Shown here one piece after another: positions 49,054 through 56,580 of a stretch of 64,000 bases of DNA. Position numbers and translations under genes: made by a program. The notes beneath the pieces are model-generated. The model saw only the letters and a program-made list of their open reading frames with translations, was not told where the DNA came from and made no database searches. Source of the stretch: Rhodoferax lithotrophicus (GTDB lineage Bacteria > Pseudomonadota > Gammaproteobacteria > Burkholderiales > Burkholderiaceae_C); the NCBI RefSeq assembly GCF_019973615.1, contig NZ_AP024238.1:1674001-1738000 (forward strand), read 5' to 3'. The stretch's first letter is position 1, and each line of letters starts with the position of its first letter.

Positions 49054-49767
49054 TCAGTCTTTGCGCGGGGCCAGGTACGCCAGCAGGCGACCTTCGGCCA
49101 CGCGGAACAGACCAATCAAACAAAATGAAGCCGTCAGGTAAATAGCGGCTGCAGCCAGATAAGCCTCAAAGGGCAGGTAATAGGTGGCGTAAATCCGGCT
49201 GGCGGCCGAAGTCACATCCAGCATATTGGGCACTGCACTGGCCAGGCTGGTGGCGTGCAGCATCATCACCACTTCATTGCTGTAAGCTGGCAGAGTGCGG
49301 CGCATGGCACTGGGCAACACCACCCGCAGCATGGTCTGGAAGCGGTTCATGCCATAAGCGTGGGCAGCTTCAATCTCACCCGCACTGGTTTCGCGGATCG
49401 CTCCGGCCAGCATTTCGGCGGTGTAGCCGGCGGTGTTCAGGCTGAAGGCCAGCAGGGCACAGAAGAAGGGTTCCTTGAAATAAGTCCAGGGCCAGACCGC
49501 ATCCCAGCGTGCCTGAATCCACTCCAGCTGGCCCAGACCGTAATAAATCAGGTAGACCTGAATCAGCAGCGGTGTGCCACGAATCACAAAGGTGTAAGCC
49601 CCCACCAGCCAGCGGGCCACAGCCCAGGGGCCGGTGAGCAACAAAGCAAAAATCAGCGCCAGCACGGCACCTACCGCCAGTGAAGAAAACAGCAGCCACA
49701 GCGTGATGACAATGCCGTTGCCAAACAAGGCCAGGTTGTCTGGCTCAAAAATAACGGCCCATTCCAT
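49054..49767 (-). CDS. Polar amino acid ABC transporter permease (HisM type)
   Basis: This 237-residue inner-membrane permease has about five transmembrane helices and the EAA loop in ETSAGEIEAAHAYGMNRFQT with the following LRVVLPSAMRRTLPAYSNE. The segment YTFVIRGTPLLIQVYLIYYG is typical of the His/Glu/Gln/Arg 3-TM family. It pairs with the upstream permease to form the channel. The ATG overlaps the preceding stop in TAATG. Confidence 0.93.
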   Translation of the reverse strand: MEWAVIFEPDNLALFGNGIVITLWLLFSSLAVGAVLALIFALLLTGPWAVARWLVGAYTFVIRGTPLLIQVYLIYYGLGQLEWIQARWDAVWPWTYFKEPFFCALLAFSLNTAGYTAEMLAGAIRETSAGEIEAAHAYGMNRFQTMLRVVLPSAMRRTLPAYSNEVVMMLHATSLASAVPNMLDVTSAASRIYATYYLPFEAYLAAAAIYLTASFCLIGLFRVAEGRLLAYLAPRKD

Positions 49768-50465
49768 TACAGCTGCCCCCGCTTTGTTCCCAGGCTATAG
49801 CGGGCGTTGACTTTTTTGAGCGCGTACAGACTGACCGAGGAGTAAATCAGGAACAGCGCGCCGGTGAACAGGAAAAACACAAACGGCGAGCGTGTGGCCG
49901 CGCTGGCCTGTTTGGCCAGATAAGTCATCTCTTGCAGGCCAATCAGGCTCACCAGGGCGGTGGCTTTGATCAGCACCAGCCAGTTGTTGGTAAAGCCGGG
50001 CAGGGCATAACGCACCATTTGTGGCAGGGTGATACGCACAAAGGTTTGTGTGCGCCCCATGCCAAAGGCCCAGGCGGCTTCCATCTGGCCTTTGGGAATA
50101 CTCAAAATGGCGCCACGAAAAGTCTCGGTCATGTACGCACCGTAAATGAAGCCAATGGTGATGACCCCGGCCGCAAAGGGCTCGATGTCAATGGTGGCCT
50201 CAGACCCCATTTTTTCCAGCAGGGTGTTGATGCCAATGGTGCCACCGTAAAACACCAGCAGCATCAATACCAGATCGGGGATGCCGCGAATGATGGTGGT
50301 GTAAAACGTGCCCAGTGCCACCAGCACCGGACGGCCAGACAACTTGGCAGCAGCTCCCAGCAGACCCAGCAGGATGGCCACCAGCAACGCCCCCAGCGAC
50401 ACGCCCACCGTCAGCAGCGAGCCATGCAAAATTACCAGCAGATAAGACTGAATGTTGGAGGTCAT
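49767..50465 (-). CDS. Polar amino acid ABC transporter permease (HisQ type)
   Basis: This 232-residue permease has the family TIIRGIPDLVLMLLVFYGG segment and an EAA loop, IPKGQMEAAWAFGMGRTQT then FVRITLPQMVRYALPGFTNN. I start it at ATG 50465 (MTSNIQSYLLVILHG); the open frame reaches a TTG at 50504 that lies in the right arm of a hairpin and is unlikely. It follows the binding-protein gene across that hairpin. Confidence 0.92.
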   Translation of the reverse strand: MTSNIQSYLLVILHGSLLTVGVSLGALLVAILLGLLGAAAKLSGRPVLVALGTFYTTIIRGIPDLVLMLLVFYGGTIGINTLLEKMGSEATIDIEPFAAGVITIGFIYGAYMTETFRGAILSIPKGQMEAAWAFGMGRTQTFVRITLPQMVRYALPGFTNNWLVLIKATALVSLIGLQEMTYLAKQASAATRSPFVFFLFTGALFLIYSSVSLYALKKVNARYSLGTKRGQL

Positions 50466-50482
50466 AGGGGGAGGGTGTTGAG

Positions 50483-50509
50483 CCACTTTGGCAGCCTGTG
50501 CCAAAGTGG
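50483..50509 (-). repeat. Perfect 11-bp hairpin between binding-protein and permease genes
   Basis: CCACTTTGGCA (50483-50493) and TGCCAAAGTGG (50499-50509) enclose GCCTG. It lies just after the binding-protein stop (50527) and before hisQ-like translation. Such a structure is well placed to stabilise the upstream message, as REP sequences do between E. coli transport genes. No U-tract follows. Confidence 0.75.
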
Positions 50510-50526
50510 ACTCGGGTTAGGCTGGC

Positions 50527-51294
50527 TTACTTGCCGTAAACGTCAAACTTGAAGTACTTGTCGTTGATGGCTTTGTATTTGCCGTTGGCGCGGATGGCCT
50601 TGATGGCGGCGCTGATTTCTTTCTTCAGCTCGCCCTGGCCTTTGCGCAGGGCCACGCCAGCGCCGGTACCAAAGTATTTGGGAATGTAGAGCTCGTCACC
50701 TTTGAGTTCATAGGCTTCGCCACCGGGTTTGCCCAAAAAGCCGCCACCCACTTCCAGAATGTCGGCCACGGTGCCGTCCAGACGGCCAGCCTTGATGTCC
50801 AGATAGACCTGGTCTTGTGCGTCGTAAGACACCACTTCCACACCCTTGGTCTTGAGTTCACCCAAGGCGTATTTTTCTTGTGTGGAGGCTTTCAGCACGC
50901 CAATTTTTTTGCCTTTGATCGAGGCCGGGCCGGTGTATTTCACGTCTTTCTTGAGCACCACGCGGCTGGGGGTGTTGTAGTACTTGTCGGTGAAGTCGAC
51001 CTGTTTCAGGCGCTCTTCGGTGATCGACATCGAGCTGATGATCACATCGTATTTCTTGGCCATCAGGCCGGGAATCATGCCGTCCCAGGCTTGTTCGACA
51101 AACACGCAGTTGCGTTTGATTTGTTCGCACAGTGCGCTGGCAATGTCCACGTCAAAGCCGGTGGGCTTGCCGTCGGCGGTTTTGAAGGTAAAGGGTTCGT
51201 AGGTGGGATCGATGGCCACTTTGAGGTCTTTGCCTTCGGCAAAGGCGCTGGCGCACAGGGCGCTAATGGCAGTAGCTAACAAGAGTTTTTTCAT
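50527..51294 (-). CDS. Periplasmic polar amino acid-binding protein (HisJ/LAO type)
   Basis: This 255-residue protein has a signal peptide MKKLLLATAISALCASAFAE with cleavage after AFA. The mature domain begins KDLKVAIDPTYEPFTFKTAD and shows GFDVDIASALCEQI, SSMSITEERLKQVDFTDKYY and DDVYLD-like segments of family 3 solute-binding proteins. The Cys pair in SALCEQIKRNCVFVEQAWDG is as in the Lys/Arg/Orn- and His-binding proteins. The substrate is likely a basic or polar amino acid. It is the first gene of the transporter operon. Confidence 0.93.
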   Translation of the reverse strand: MKKLLLATAISALCASAFAEGKDLKVAIDPTYEPFTFKTADGKPTGFDVDIASALCEQIKRNCVFVEQAWDGMIPGLMAKKYDVIISSMSITEERLKQVDFTDKYYNTPSRVVLKKDVKYTGPASIKGKKIGVLKASTQEKYALGELKTKGVEVVSYDAQDQVYLDIKAGRLDGTVADILEVGGGFLGKPGGEAYELKGDELYIPKYFGTGAGVALRKGQGELKKEISAAIKAIRANGKYKAINDKYFKFDVYGK

Positions 51295-51500
51295 TGAGCA
51301 ACTTTCTCAAAAAGCCAAGAAGGTATCCCGGCGGGTTAATAAAAAATTAAAAACTGATTCTACGGTCTGGCCACCGTGCTCCAGGGGTAGGTTTCTACTA
51401 ACTTACCTAGGCCAATTGGGTTGTGCTACAAGCAAAAAAAGTGCCATCTGTATGCGGATCAAGACCATCGCACCAAGGACGGTCGATGAGGGTGCTCCGC
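51295..51500. other. Leader region of the amino acid transport operon
   Basis: These 206 nt separate the permease gene (ending 51501) from the binding-protein start. They should hold the transport promoter. I see only small imperfect inverted repeats (for example GGTAGGTT at about 51391-51398 with AACTTACC) and no clear promoter or terminator. Confidence 0.4.
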
Positions 51501-54125
51501 TCACCAATCTTCCTTGACGGCCAGCACCGCGTTTTGACTGGCCGCCGCGCGGGCTGATACCCAGGCGGTGAGTGTGCCCGCCAGCACCACGGCCACACAC
51601 AGGCCCAGCAAACGCAGCCAGGGCAGCATCAGCTCCATCGTCCAGTGAAAGCTTTGCGGGTTGACCACATGCACCAGCACCGCGGACACCACCAGCCCCA
51701 GGCCCAGTCCGGCCAGTGCACCCAGCAGCGTCCAGGCCGCACCCTCCAGGGCGACCACCGTCAAAATCTGCCTGCGCGTCAAACCCAGGTGGGCCAGCAG
51801 GCCAAATTCTTTGCGCCGGGCCAGCACCTGGGCGCTGAAACTGGCGGCGATGCCAAACAAGCCAATCGCAATCGCCACCGCCTGCAACCAGTAGGTGACG
51901 GCAAAACTGCGGTCAAAAATACGCAAAGTGGTGGCGCGAATCTGCAGCGGCGTGCCAAAGTCCATCAAGTCAGCGGCGGAGCCTGAGGTGCCTTGCGCCA
52001 GCTCGCGCAAGGCTTGCTGCACCGGCGCAGCGTCTTGCGGGTGATCCAGCCACAACGCCAGATCATTGGCGCGCTGATCCCCGGTGAGCTGCACAAAGGC
52101 GCGGCGATCCATCGCAATCGCCCCACTTTGGCGGGCGTAATCGCGCCATACGCCTGCTACAAAAAAAGGTGCTGCTTGCGCTTGTGTATCAAGCGCTAGA
52201 GGCCTGAAAGCCTTAATAAGTTGAGGGAACGGCTGGCCCAACTGTGCACCATGCAAATCCACCACCGCTTCACTCACATAAATGCCAATCTGCCCGGCAG
52301 GCACTGGCAGCGCGTTACCCACCAGCGGCAGGCTTTGAGCCGGGTTGGTGAGTTCACGCGCCATCAGCGCCACCGGTGGCAAGCCGGGGTTGAGCAACAG
52401 CGCCACTTGGCGTTGGGCTTGCAACTGTTTCACGCCCGCCAGTTGGGCGGCGGCCTGCACAAATTCGGGGCTGAAATACACCGTGTCGGCCGCGCTCAGA
52501 CTGGCCGCGCTGCGCACATACAAGTCAGCGGGCAACACCTGATCCAGCCACTGGGTCACCGATTCCCTGAAGCTGGCCACCATCACGGTGAGCGCCACCG
52601 CCAAGCTGAGTGAAGCCACCACACCACTCACCGCCACCGCCGCTGTCTCGCGCTGGTGCCGCGCCCGCGCTACCGCCAGCAAGGGCAAGGTCTGGTGTGC
52701 CACCCAGGGAGCCAGCTTGCCCAGCAGCACATTGATCAGCCAGGGCAGGGCGGTGATGCCGCCCACCAACAGCAGACCAACCGACAGGTAGGCTGCCACA
52801 GGGAGACCATAAATGGCTGGAGCGCCCGTTAATAAAGCGCTAGCAGCTATCAAAAACAGACTCAACCAATGACTGTGCCGAGTCGCGGCCAGGTTGCCCA
52901 AGCCTTTGAGGGTGTGTGCTGGCGGCAGGGCTTGGGCCGCGCGTGCTGGCCACCAGCCGCCCACCAGTGCGGCAGCCACACCCATGGCGGCGTAGGTCAA
53001 GGCAGCCCCGGCGCTGAACTGCAGTTGGGGCGCCGCCCCGGCAAAAAAACCGCCGCCCAAATCACCGCCCATTAGTTTCAGGGCCAGTGCGGCCAGTGCC
53101 GTGCCCAAGGCCACGCCACAGGCGCTGCCCACCAGCCCCAGCGCCAGCGATTCCCACAACACCAGCTGCAGGCGTTCGCGCCCGCTCAGGCCCAGCACAC
53201 CCAGCAGCGCAAACTGCTGCGCCCGCTTGGCCACACTGAGTGATAGCACCGAAAACACCAGAAACGCCCCGGTGAACAAGGCAATCAAGGCCAGTACCGT
53301 CAGGTTCACCCGGTAGGCGCGTGACAGGTTGTCAATTTGCGACTGTGCATCACCCGGCACGGCTACGGTGACGTTGTTTGGCCAGTCGGGCAGGCTGTGC
53401 AGGGCCTGGATGAAAGCATCGCGGTTCACGCCCGCTTGCAGACGCAGGTCGATGCGGCTGAGCTGGCCTTGTTTGCCAAACAGCTCTTGCGCCGCGCCAA
53501 TGTCCATCACCGCTAGCGGCCGTCCGCCAGCGCGCACGGTACCAGCGACCTTGACCGGCAGCAACGCCACGCCACTTTGCAGTTGCAGGTGGGGTGATTC
53601 AAGTGGTGTGGCCTGGCCGGTTGGGGCTTGGGTTGGGCTGGTGTTTGGCGTGGCCAGCTGCGCTTGTGCCGCCGGGTTCAAAAACACCTGGCCGGGGGCA
53701 AACAGCGCGTAGCGATCTGGCGGTGCTTGGCCTGCCTGCGGGGTGGGCAGGGGCAGGACATCCGGGGCGACCCAGGCTACCGTCAGTGCGTCCACGCCCA
53801 TCACTTGCAGGCTGCGTTTGCCCTCGGTGGTGACCATGTAGGTGCCGATTTCCAGCACCGGCGAGGCCAGCGCCACCTCGGGCAGGCGGGCCACGCGGGC
53901 AAACAGGGCCTCGTCAAACTGGCCTTGCACGCCGCGCAACTCCAGGTCTGGCTGGCCGCCGACCGAGCGTGCCGCCTGCGAAAACTCATCGAGCGCACTG
54001 GCGTTGATCAGATGCACCGAAAACGCCAGCGCCACGCCCAGCATCACCGCCACCACCGCCGCCGCATTGCGCCACGGGTGGTGTTTGAGCTCTTGCCAGG
54101 AGAAGGTTTTCAGCAGGTCAAGCAT
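51501..54125 (-). CDS. FtsX-like ABC transporter permease (MacB/LolC superfamily)
   Basis: This 874-residue protein has ten or so transmembrane segments in the arrangement of the large FtsX-domain permeases: TM1 at the N-terminus (NAAAVVAVMLGVALAFSVHL), a periplasmic domain, a central bundle, a second periplasmic domain and a terminal FtsX domain ending in AVKEDW. Such permeases act with an ATPase in mechanotransmission or lipoprotein/lipid extraction. No ATPase gene is adjacent; upstream is a nitrilase-family gene 11 nt away. Two copies of the dispersed palindromic element lie in frame, encoding FRPLALDTQAQAAP in a periplasmic domain and LFLIAASALLTGAPAI in a membrane segment. Confidence 0.88.
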   Translation of the reverse strand: MLDLLKTFSWQELKHHPWRNAAAVVAVMLGVALAFSVHLINASALDEFSQAARSVGGQPDLELRGVQGQFDEALFARVARLPEVALASPVLEIGTYMVTTEGKRSLQVMGVDALTVAWVAPDVLPLPTPQAGQAPPDRYALFAPGQVFLNPAAQAQLATPNTSPTQAPTGQATPLESPHLQLQSGVALLPVKVAGTVRAGGRPLAVMDIGAAQELFGKQGQLSRIDLRLQAGVNRDAFIQALHSLPDWPNNVTVAVPGDAQSQIDNLSRAYRVNLTVLALIALFTGAFLVFSVLSLSVAKRAQQFALLGVLGLSGRERLQLVLWESLALGLVGSACGVALGTALAALALKLMGGDLGGGFFAGAAPQLQFSAGAALTYAAMGVAAALVGGWWPARAAQALPPAHTLKGLGNLAATRHSHWLSLFLIAASALLTGAPAIYGLPVAAYLSVGLLLVGGITALPWLINVLLGKLAPWVAHQTLPLLAVARARHQRETAAVAVSGVVASLSLAVALTVMVASFRESVTQWLDQVLPADLYVRSAASLSAADTVYFSPEFVQAAAQLAGVKQLQAQRQVALLLNPGLPPVALMARELTNPAQSLPLVGNALPVPAGQIGIYVSEAVVDLHGAQLGQPFPQLIKAFRPLALDTQAQAAPFFVAGVWRDYARQSGAIAMDRRAFVQLTGDQRANDLALWLDHPQDAAPVQQALRELAQGTSGSAADLMDFGTPLQIRATTLRIFDRSFAVTYWLQAVAIAIGLFGIAASFSAQVLARRKEFGLLAHLGLTRRQILTVVALEGAAWTLLGALAGLGLGLVVSAVLVHVVNPQSFHWTMELMLPWLRLLGLCVAVVLAGTLTAWVSARAAASQNAVLAVKEDW
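52154..52210 (-). repeat. Dispersed palindromic element, copy 6, in the FtsX-like permease (sense)
   Basis: On the minus strand it contains GGCCTCTAGCGCTTGATACA followed by CAAGCGCAAGCAGCACC. It translates as FRPLALDTQAQAAPFFVAG in the second periplasmic domain, in the same frame as the copy at 10521-10580. Confidence 0.7.
52811..52858 (+). repeat. Dispersed palindromic element, copy 7, in the FtsX-like permease (antisense)
   Basis: On the plus strand it reads GGCTGGAGCGCCCGTTAATA then AAGCGCTAGCAGCTATCAAA. It is antisense to the gene, and the encoded LFLIAASALLTGAPAI is hydrophobic and forms part of a membrane helix. Confidence 0.7.
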
Positions 54126-54136
54126 GGGGTGGCCAA

Positions 54137-54910
54137 TCAGGCTGGCAGTGCCAGCACCTCACCCCGCCAATCGTCCGCATGCTTTTCGGCCACCAGCAGG
54201 AAATGACCGGTGCCGGGTGTGCGTACCACCTGCTGCCCGCCGGGAGCCCAAAACGCACTTTGGCCTGCCGACACATAGCTGCCAGATGGACCGCCATGGT
54301 TGGCCATGAGCACGCCCATGTTCAGCTGACGGGCGACCTGCGCCAGGCGGGCGGCATCCGCCACGTAGCCGCCTTCAGACACCAGCACACTGGCCAGGTA
54401 GAGCGATGCGCCGCTGTCTGCGGCGGCTTGGGCGTGGACGGCGTGTGAGGTGTCGGCGCAAATGGCCAGGGCATAGGACTCATCACGCAGGGCGTGGCGC
54501 TGGCAACCCGCACGGCCTGGGCTGGCGTAGCGCTCTTCGCTGGCGTGTAAATGTTGTTTGGCATACACCGAGCTGCTGCCGTCCGGGAAAAACGTGAAGG
54601 CGGCAATGCAGGGCGCAGCCTGCTCGTCCTGCATAAAGGGCGCACCCAGCACCACCGTCATACCGGTTTGCTGCACCAGTGCCCGAATCGGGGCCAAGCG
54701 CGGGTCATCGGGCTGCAGCAGGACATCACGCAAAAGTGGCAGCTCGTAGCCGCAGAGCGACAACTCCGGGAACACCAGCAGCGCCACCCCGGCCTGATGG
54801 GCGGCGTTGATGAAGCGGGTGTGGATCAGCATATTGGCGGTGATATCTCCAGCCACCGAGGTGGACTGGGCAGCGGCGATGCGCAGCGGTGGAGAGGTGT
54901 CTGATTGCAT
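54137..54910 (-). CDS. Carbon-nitrogen hydrolase (nitrilase superfamily)
   Basis: This 257-residue protein has the Glu-Lys-Cys triad of the superfamily: E49 in LLVFPELSLCGYE, Lys in SVYAKQHLHASEE and Cys in ALAICADTSHA. It begins LRIAAAQSTSVAGDI, as in amidase-type members, and would hydrolyse a small amide or nitrile. The substrate cannot be assigned. It lies 11 nt upstream of the FtsX-like permease on the same strand and probably in one transcript. Confidence 0.88.
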   Translation of the reverse strand: MQSDTSPPLRIAAAQSTSVAGDITANMLIHTRFINAAHQAGVALLVFPELSLCGYELPLLRDVLLQPDDPRLAPIRALVQQTGMTVVLGAPFMQDEQAAPCIAAFTFFPDGSSSVYAKQHLHASEERYASPGRAGCQRHALRDESYALAICADTSHAVHAQAAADSGASLYLASVLVSEGGYVADAARLAQVARQLNMGVLMANHGGPSGSYVSAGQSAFWAPGGQQVVRTPGTGHFLLVAEKHADDWRGEVLALPA

Positions 54911-54946
54911 GTGTATTTGTATTTGTAATGGGGTGCGTTGATACGC

Positions 54947-55243
54947 TCAGTCCTTGTAGCCCACTTCCTTTTGGTGGCGTACAGCCAGAATCATGACGGC
55001 ATCATCCTCAAAGTGATACAGGATGACGTAACCACTGTGACCAAAGTCAATCAGCCACTCACGAAACTCAGGGGACATCTCTTCGGTAGGTCGCCCCATG
55101 CCTGGCTGCAGTGCCAGAACTTTGACACCTTCGCGGATCGTTTTGACGGCTTTTTTTGCAGCATCTGAACTTTGAACGGCCAGGAAGCGATAGAGGCGCT
55201 GCACATCCTGCAACGCAGGCGGTGACCAGATCAGACGTGGCAT
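54947..55243 (-). CDS. Type II toxin of the RelE/ParE superfamily
   Basis: This 98-residue protein has the RelE/ParE fold signature: LIWSPPALQDVQRLYRFLAV at the start, then PGMGRPTEEMSPEFREWLID and GYVILYHFEDDAVMILAVRH at the end. The sequence WSPxAxxDVxxLYxFL is the ParE type, whose members poison gyrase, while other branches cleave mRNA. Its start overlaps the antitoxin stop by 13 nt, a typical TA arrangement. Confidence 0.88.
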   Translation of the reverse strand: MPRLIWSPPALQDVQRLYRFLAVQSSDAAKKAVKTIREGVKVLALQPGMGRPTEEMSPEFREWLIDFGHSGYVILYHFEDDAVMILAVRHQKEVGYKD

Positions 55244-55521
55244 TCAGGCGGTTCCACGTCCTGCCCTGCTTCCAGCTTGTCCAGCCAGGCATCGGCTTCT
55301 TGGCTGGTGACATGCAAGCCGTTAGCTTGGTAGGCTTTCCATGCGTTGATGCCGTCTTGCCGATAAGCCTGGCGCTTTTCTTCGCGTTCCACATATTGGC
55401 TGATGGCTTCGCGCATCAGCCAGTGAGAGGTGCGCTGACGCGCATCAGCCAGACGCTGCACCCGCTCGCGGGTGTCCAGATCAATCTTGATGGTCATGGG
55501 GCGAGTGGCTGTGGTGGTCAT
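55231..55521 (-). CDS. Ribbon-helix-helix antitoxin (CopG/ParD-like)
   Basis: This 96-residue protein starts with an Arc/CopG-type beta strand and helices, MTIKIDLDTRERVQRLADA then QRTSHWLMREAISQYVEREE. The acidic C-terminal part (QEADAWLDKLEAGQDVEPPE) is likely to wrap the toxin. AGGAG lies 6 nt before the ATG. A near-perfect 21-bp palindrome at 55539-55559 sits immediately upstream and is the probable autoregulatory operator. Confidence 0.88.
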   Translation of the reverse strand: MTTTATRPMTIKIDLDTRERVQRLADARQRTSHWLMREAISQYVEREEKRQAYRQDGINAWKAYQANGLHVTSQEADAWLDKLEAGQDVEPPECHV

Positions 55522-55538
55522 GCGGAACTCCTGTGGGA

Positions 55539-55559
55539 TGACAAGGTATTACCTTATCA
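55539..55559. promoter_or_regulatory. Palindromic operator of the toxin-antitoxin operon
   Basis: The 21-bp sequence pairs at 9 of 10 positions around a central T, with the core AAGGTATTACCTT. It lies 18 nt upstream of the antitoxin ATG, where an RHH antitoxin or TA complex would bind to repress transcription. Confidence 0.7.
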
Positions 55560-55640
55560 CACTATGACTCATCCGGCTGTCTCCTGTCACCAAGAGCCAC
55601 GCGCAATTTCGTTGCAAAACCGATGCTCAATCTGAAAATC

Positions 55641-55646
55641 TATAAT
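55641..55646 (+). promoter_or_regulatory. Candidate -10 for the PhnD-like gene
   Basis: A perfect TATAAT lies 82 nt before the GTG at 55728. No good -35 is spaced 16-18 bp upstream (TTGCAA at 55612-55617 is 23 bp away), so activator dependence is possible. Confidence 0.35.
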
Positions 55647-55727
55647 GTTTGTGCAAGCCAATAACTCGAACCACCGTAGTGACGAAACCATGCTCCCAAC
55701 AAGGTTAGAAAAATTCAGGTTCGAAGT

Positions 55728-56576
55728 GTGAAATCAATGAACAGGCTGTTCGTGTTGGTCTTTGCCCTGTTTGCACAGTTTGCGGCGAATGTGGGTGCAG
55801 CCGGTGTCTACTCCTTCGGGCCCGCCAACCAAAGAAGCCCATTGCTGACCGCACAGTACTGGAATCCCATCCTGAATTACGTTTCGCAGCGCAGTGGTGT
55901 TGGCCTGGAGCTTCAGGTGGCATCGACGGGTGATCGATCAAGTGAAGCCACCGTTCGGGGTGACTATGATTTTGTCTACAACAACCATCAATTCAAGCCC
56001 TCAGCGGCTGCACAGGGTTATTCGGCCATTCTTCGGCCGCGGGCGGAGGACATCACTGGTCAGATTGTGACCCTGGAAGATTCGCCCATCAAGAGCCTCA
56101 ATGACTTGGCGGGCAAGACCATCGGCTTTGCCAATCCCCAGGCCTTTGCGGGGTATACCGTTCAAATGGATCATCTGATGCGGCTGGGCATTGAGGTTGT
56201 GCCCGTCTTTGGTGGCAGCCAACAAGGCATCATGGCCCAACTCAAGTCGGGTAACGTCATTGCTGCGGGAGTTAATAGCACCGTCATGCGGGAATTTGCC
56301 CAGCGCGAGAATCTGCGTTATCAGATCTTGTGGCAATCCCAGAGCTACCATGATCTGGCCATCTCGGTGCATCCCCGGGTGCCGGTCAAAGATGTAGAGG
56401 CTGTACGCAAAGCCTTCGCCGACATGGCAGAAGACCCTCAAGGGCAACAGATTCTTGAAGCCAGTGCCAAAGTCATCGCCCAGAAGCCGCCTTACGGGTT
56501 CTATCCGGCCACGCAAAAAGATTACCAGCCTTACCTGGATTTCTACCGGCGCAGCGTATTCAAAGGTGCTGACTGA
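55728..56576 (+). CDS. PhnD-like periplasmic substrate-binding protein
   Basis: This 282-residue protein has a signal peptide (NRLFVLVFALFAQFAANVGA) and a mature part of the phosphate/phosphite/phosphonate-binding (PhnD) type: YSFGPANQRSPLLTAQYWNP, GDYDFVYNNHQF, DLAGKTIGFANPQAFAGYTV. Such proteins serve ABC importers, but no permease or ATPase is here. Instead the next gene, 4 nt away, is a membrane diguanylate cyclase, so this protein likely senses a ligand in the periplasm and reports it to the cyclase. The start may be GTG 55728 or ATG 55737. Confidence 0.82.
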   Translation: MKSMNRLFVLVFALFAQFAANVGAAGVYSFGPANQRSPLLTAQYWNPILNYVSQRSGVGLELQVASTGDRSSEATVRGDYDFVYNNHQFKPSAAAQGYSAILRPRAEDITGQIVTLEDSPIKSLNDLAGKTIGFANPQAFAGYTVQMDHLMRLGIEVVPVFGGSQQGIMAQLKSGNVIAAGVNSTVMREFAQRENLRYQILWQSQSYHDLAISVHPRVPVKDVEAVRKAFADMAEDPQGQQILEASAKVIAQKPPYGFYPATQKDYQPYLDFYRRSVFKGAD

Positions 56577-56580
56577 CATC

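Noticed and set aside
51255..51290. Another palindromic element copy at the binding-protein signal peptide
   Set aside because: GCGCTAATGGCAGTAGCTAAC resembles part of the element, but arms do not pair and it is explained as an ordinary signal peptide.
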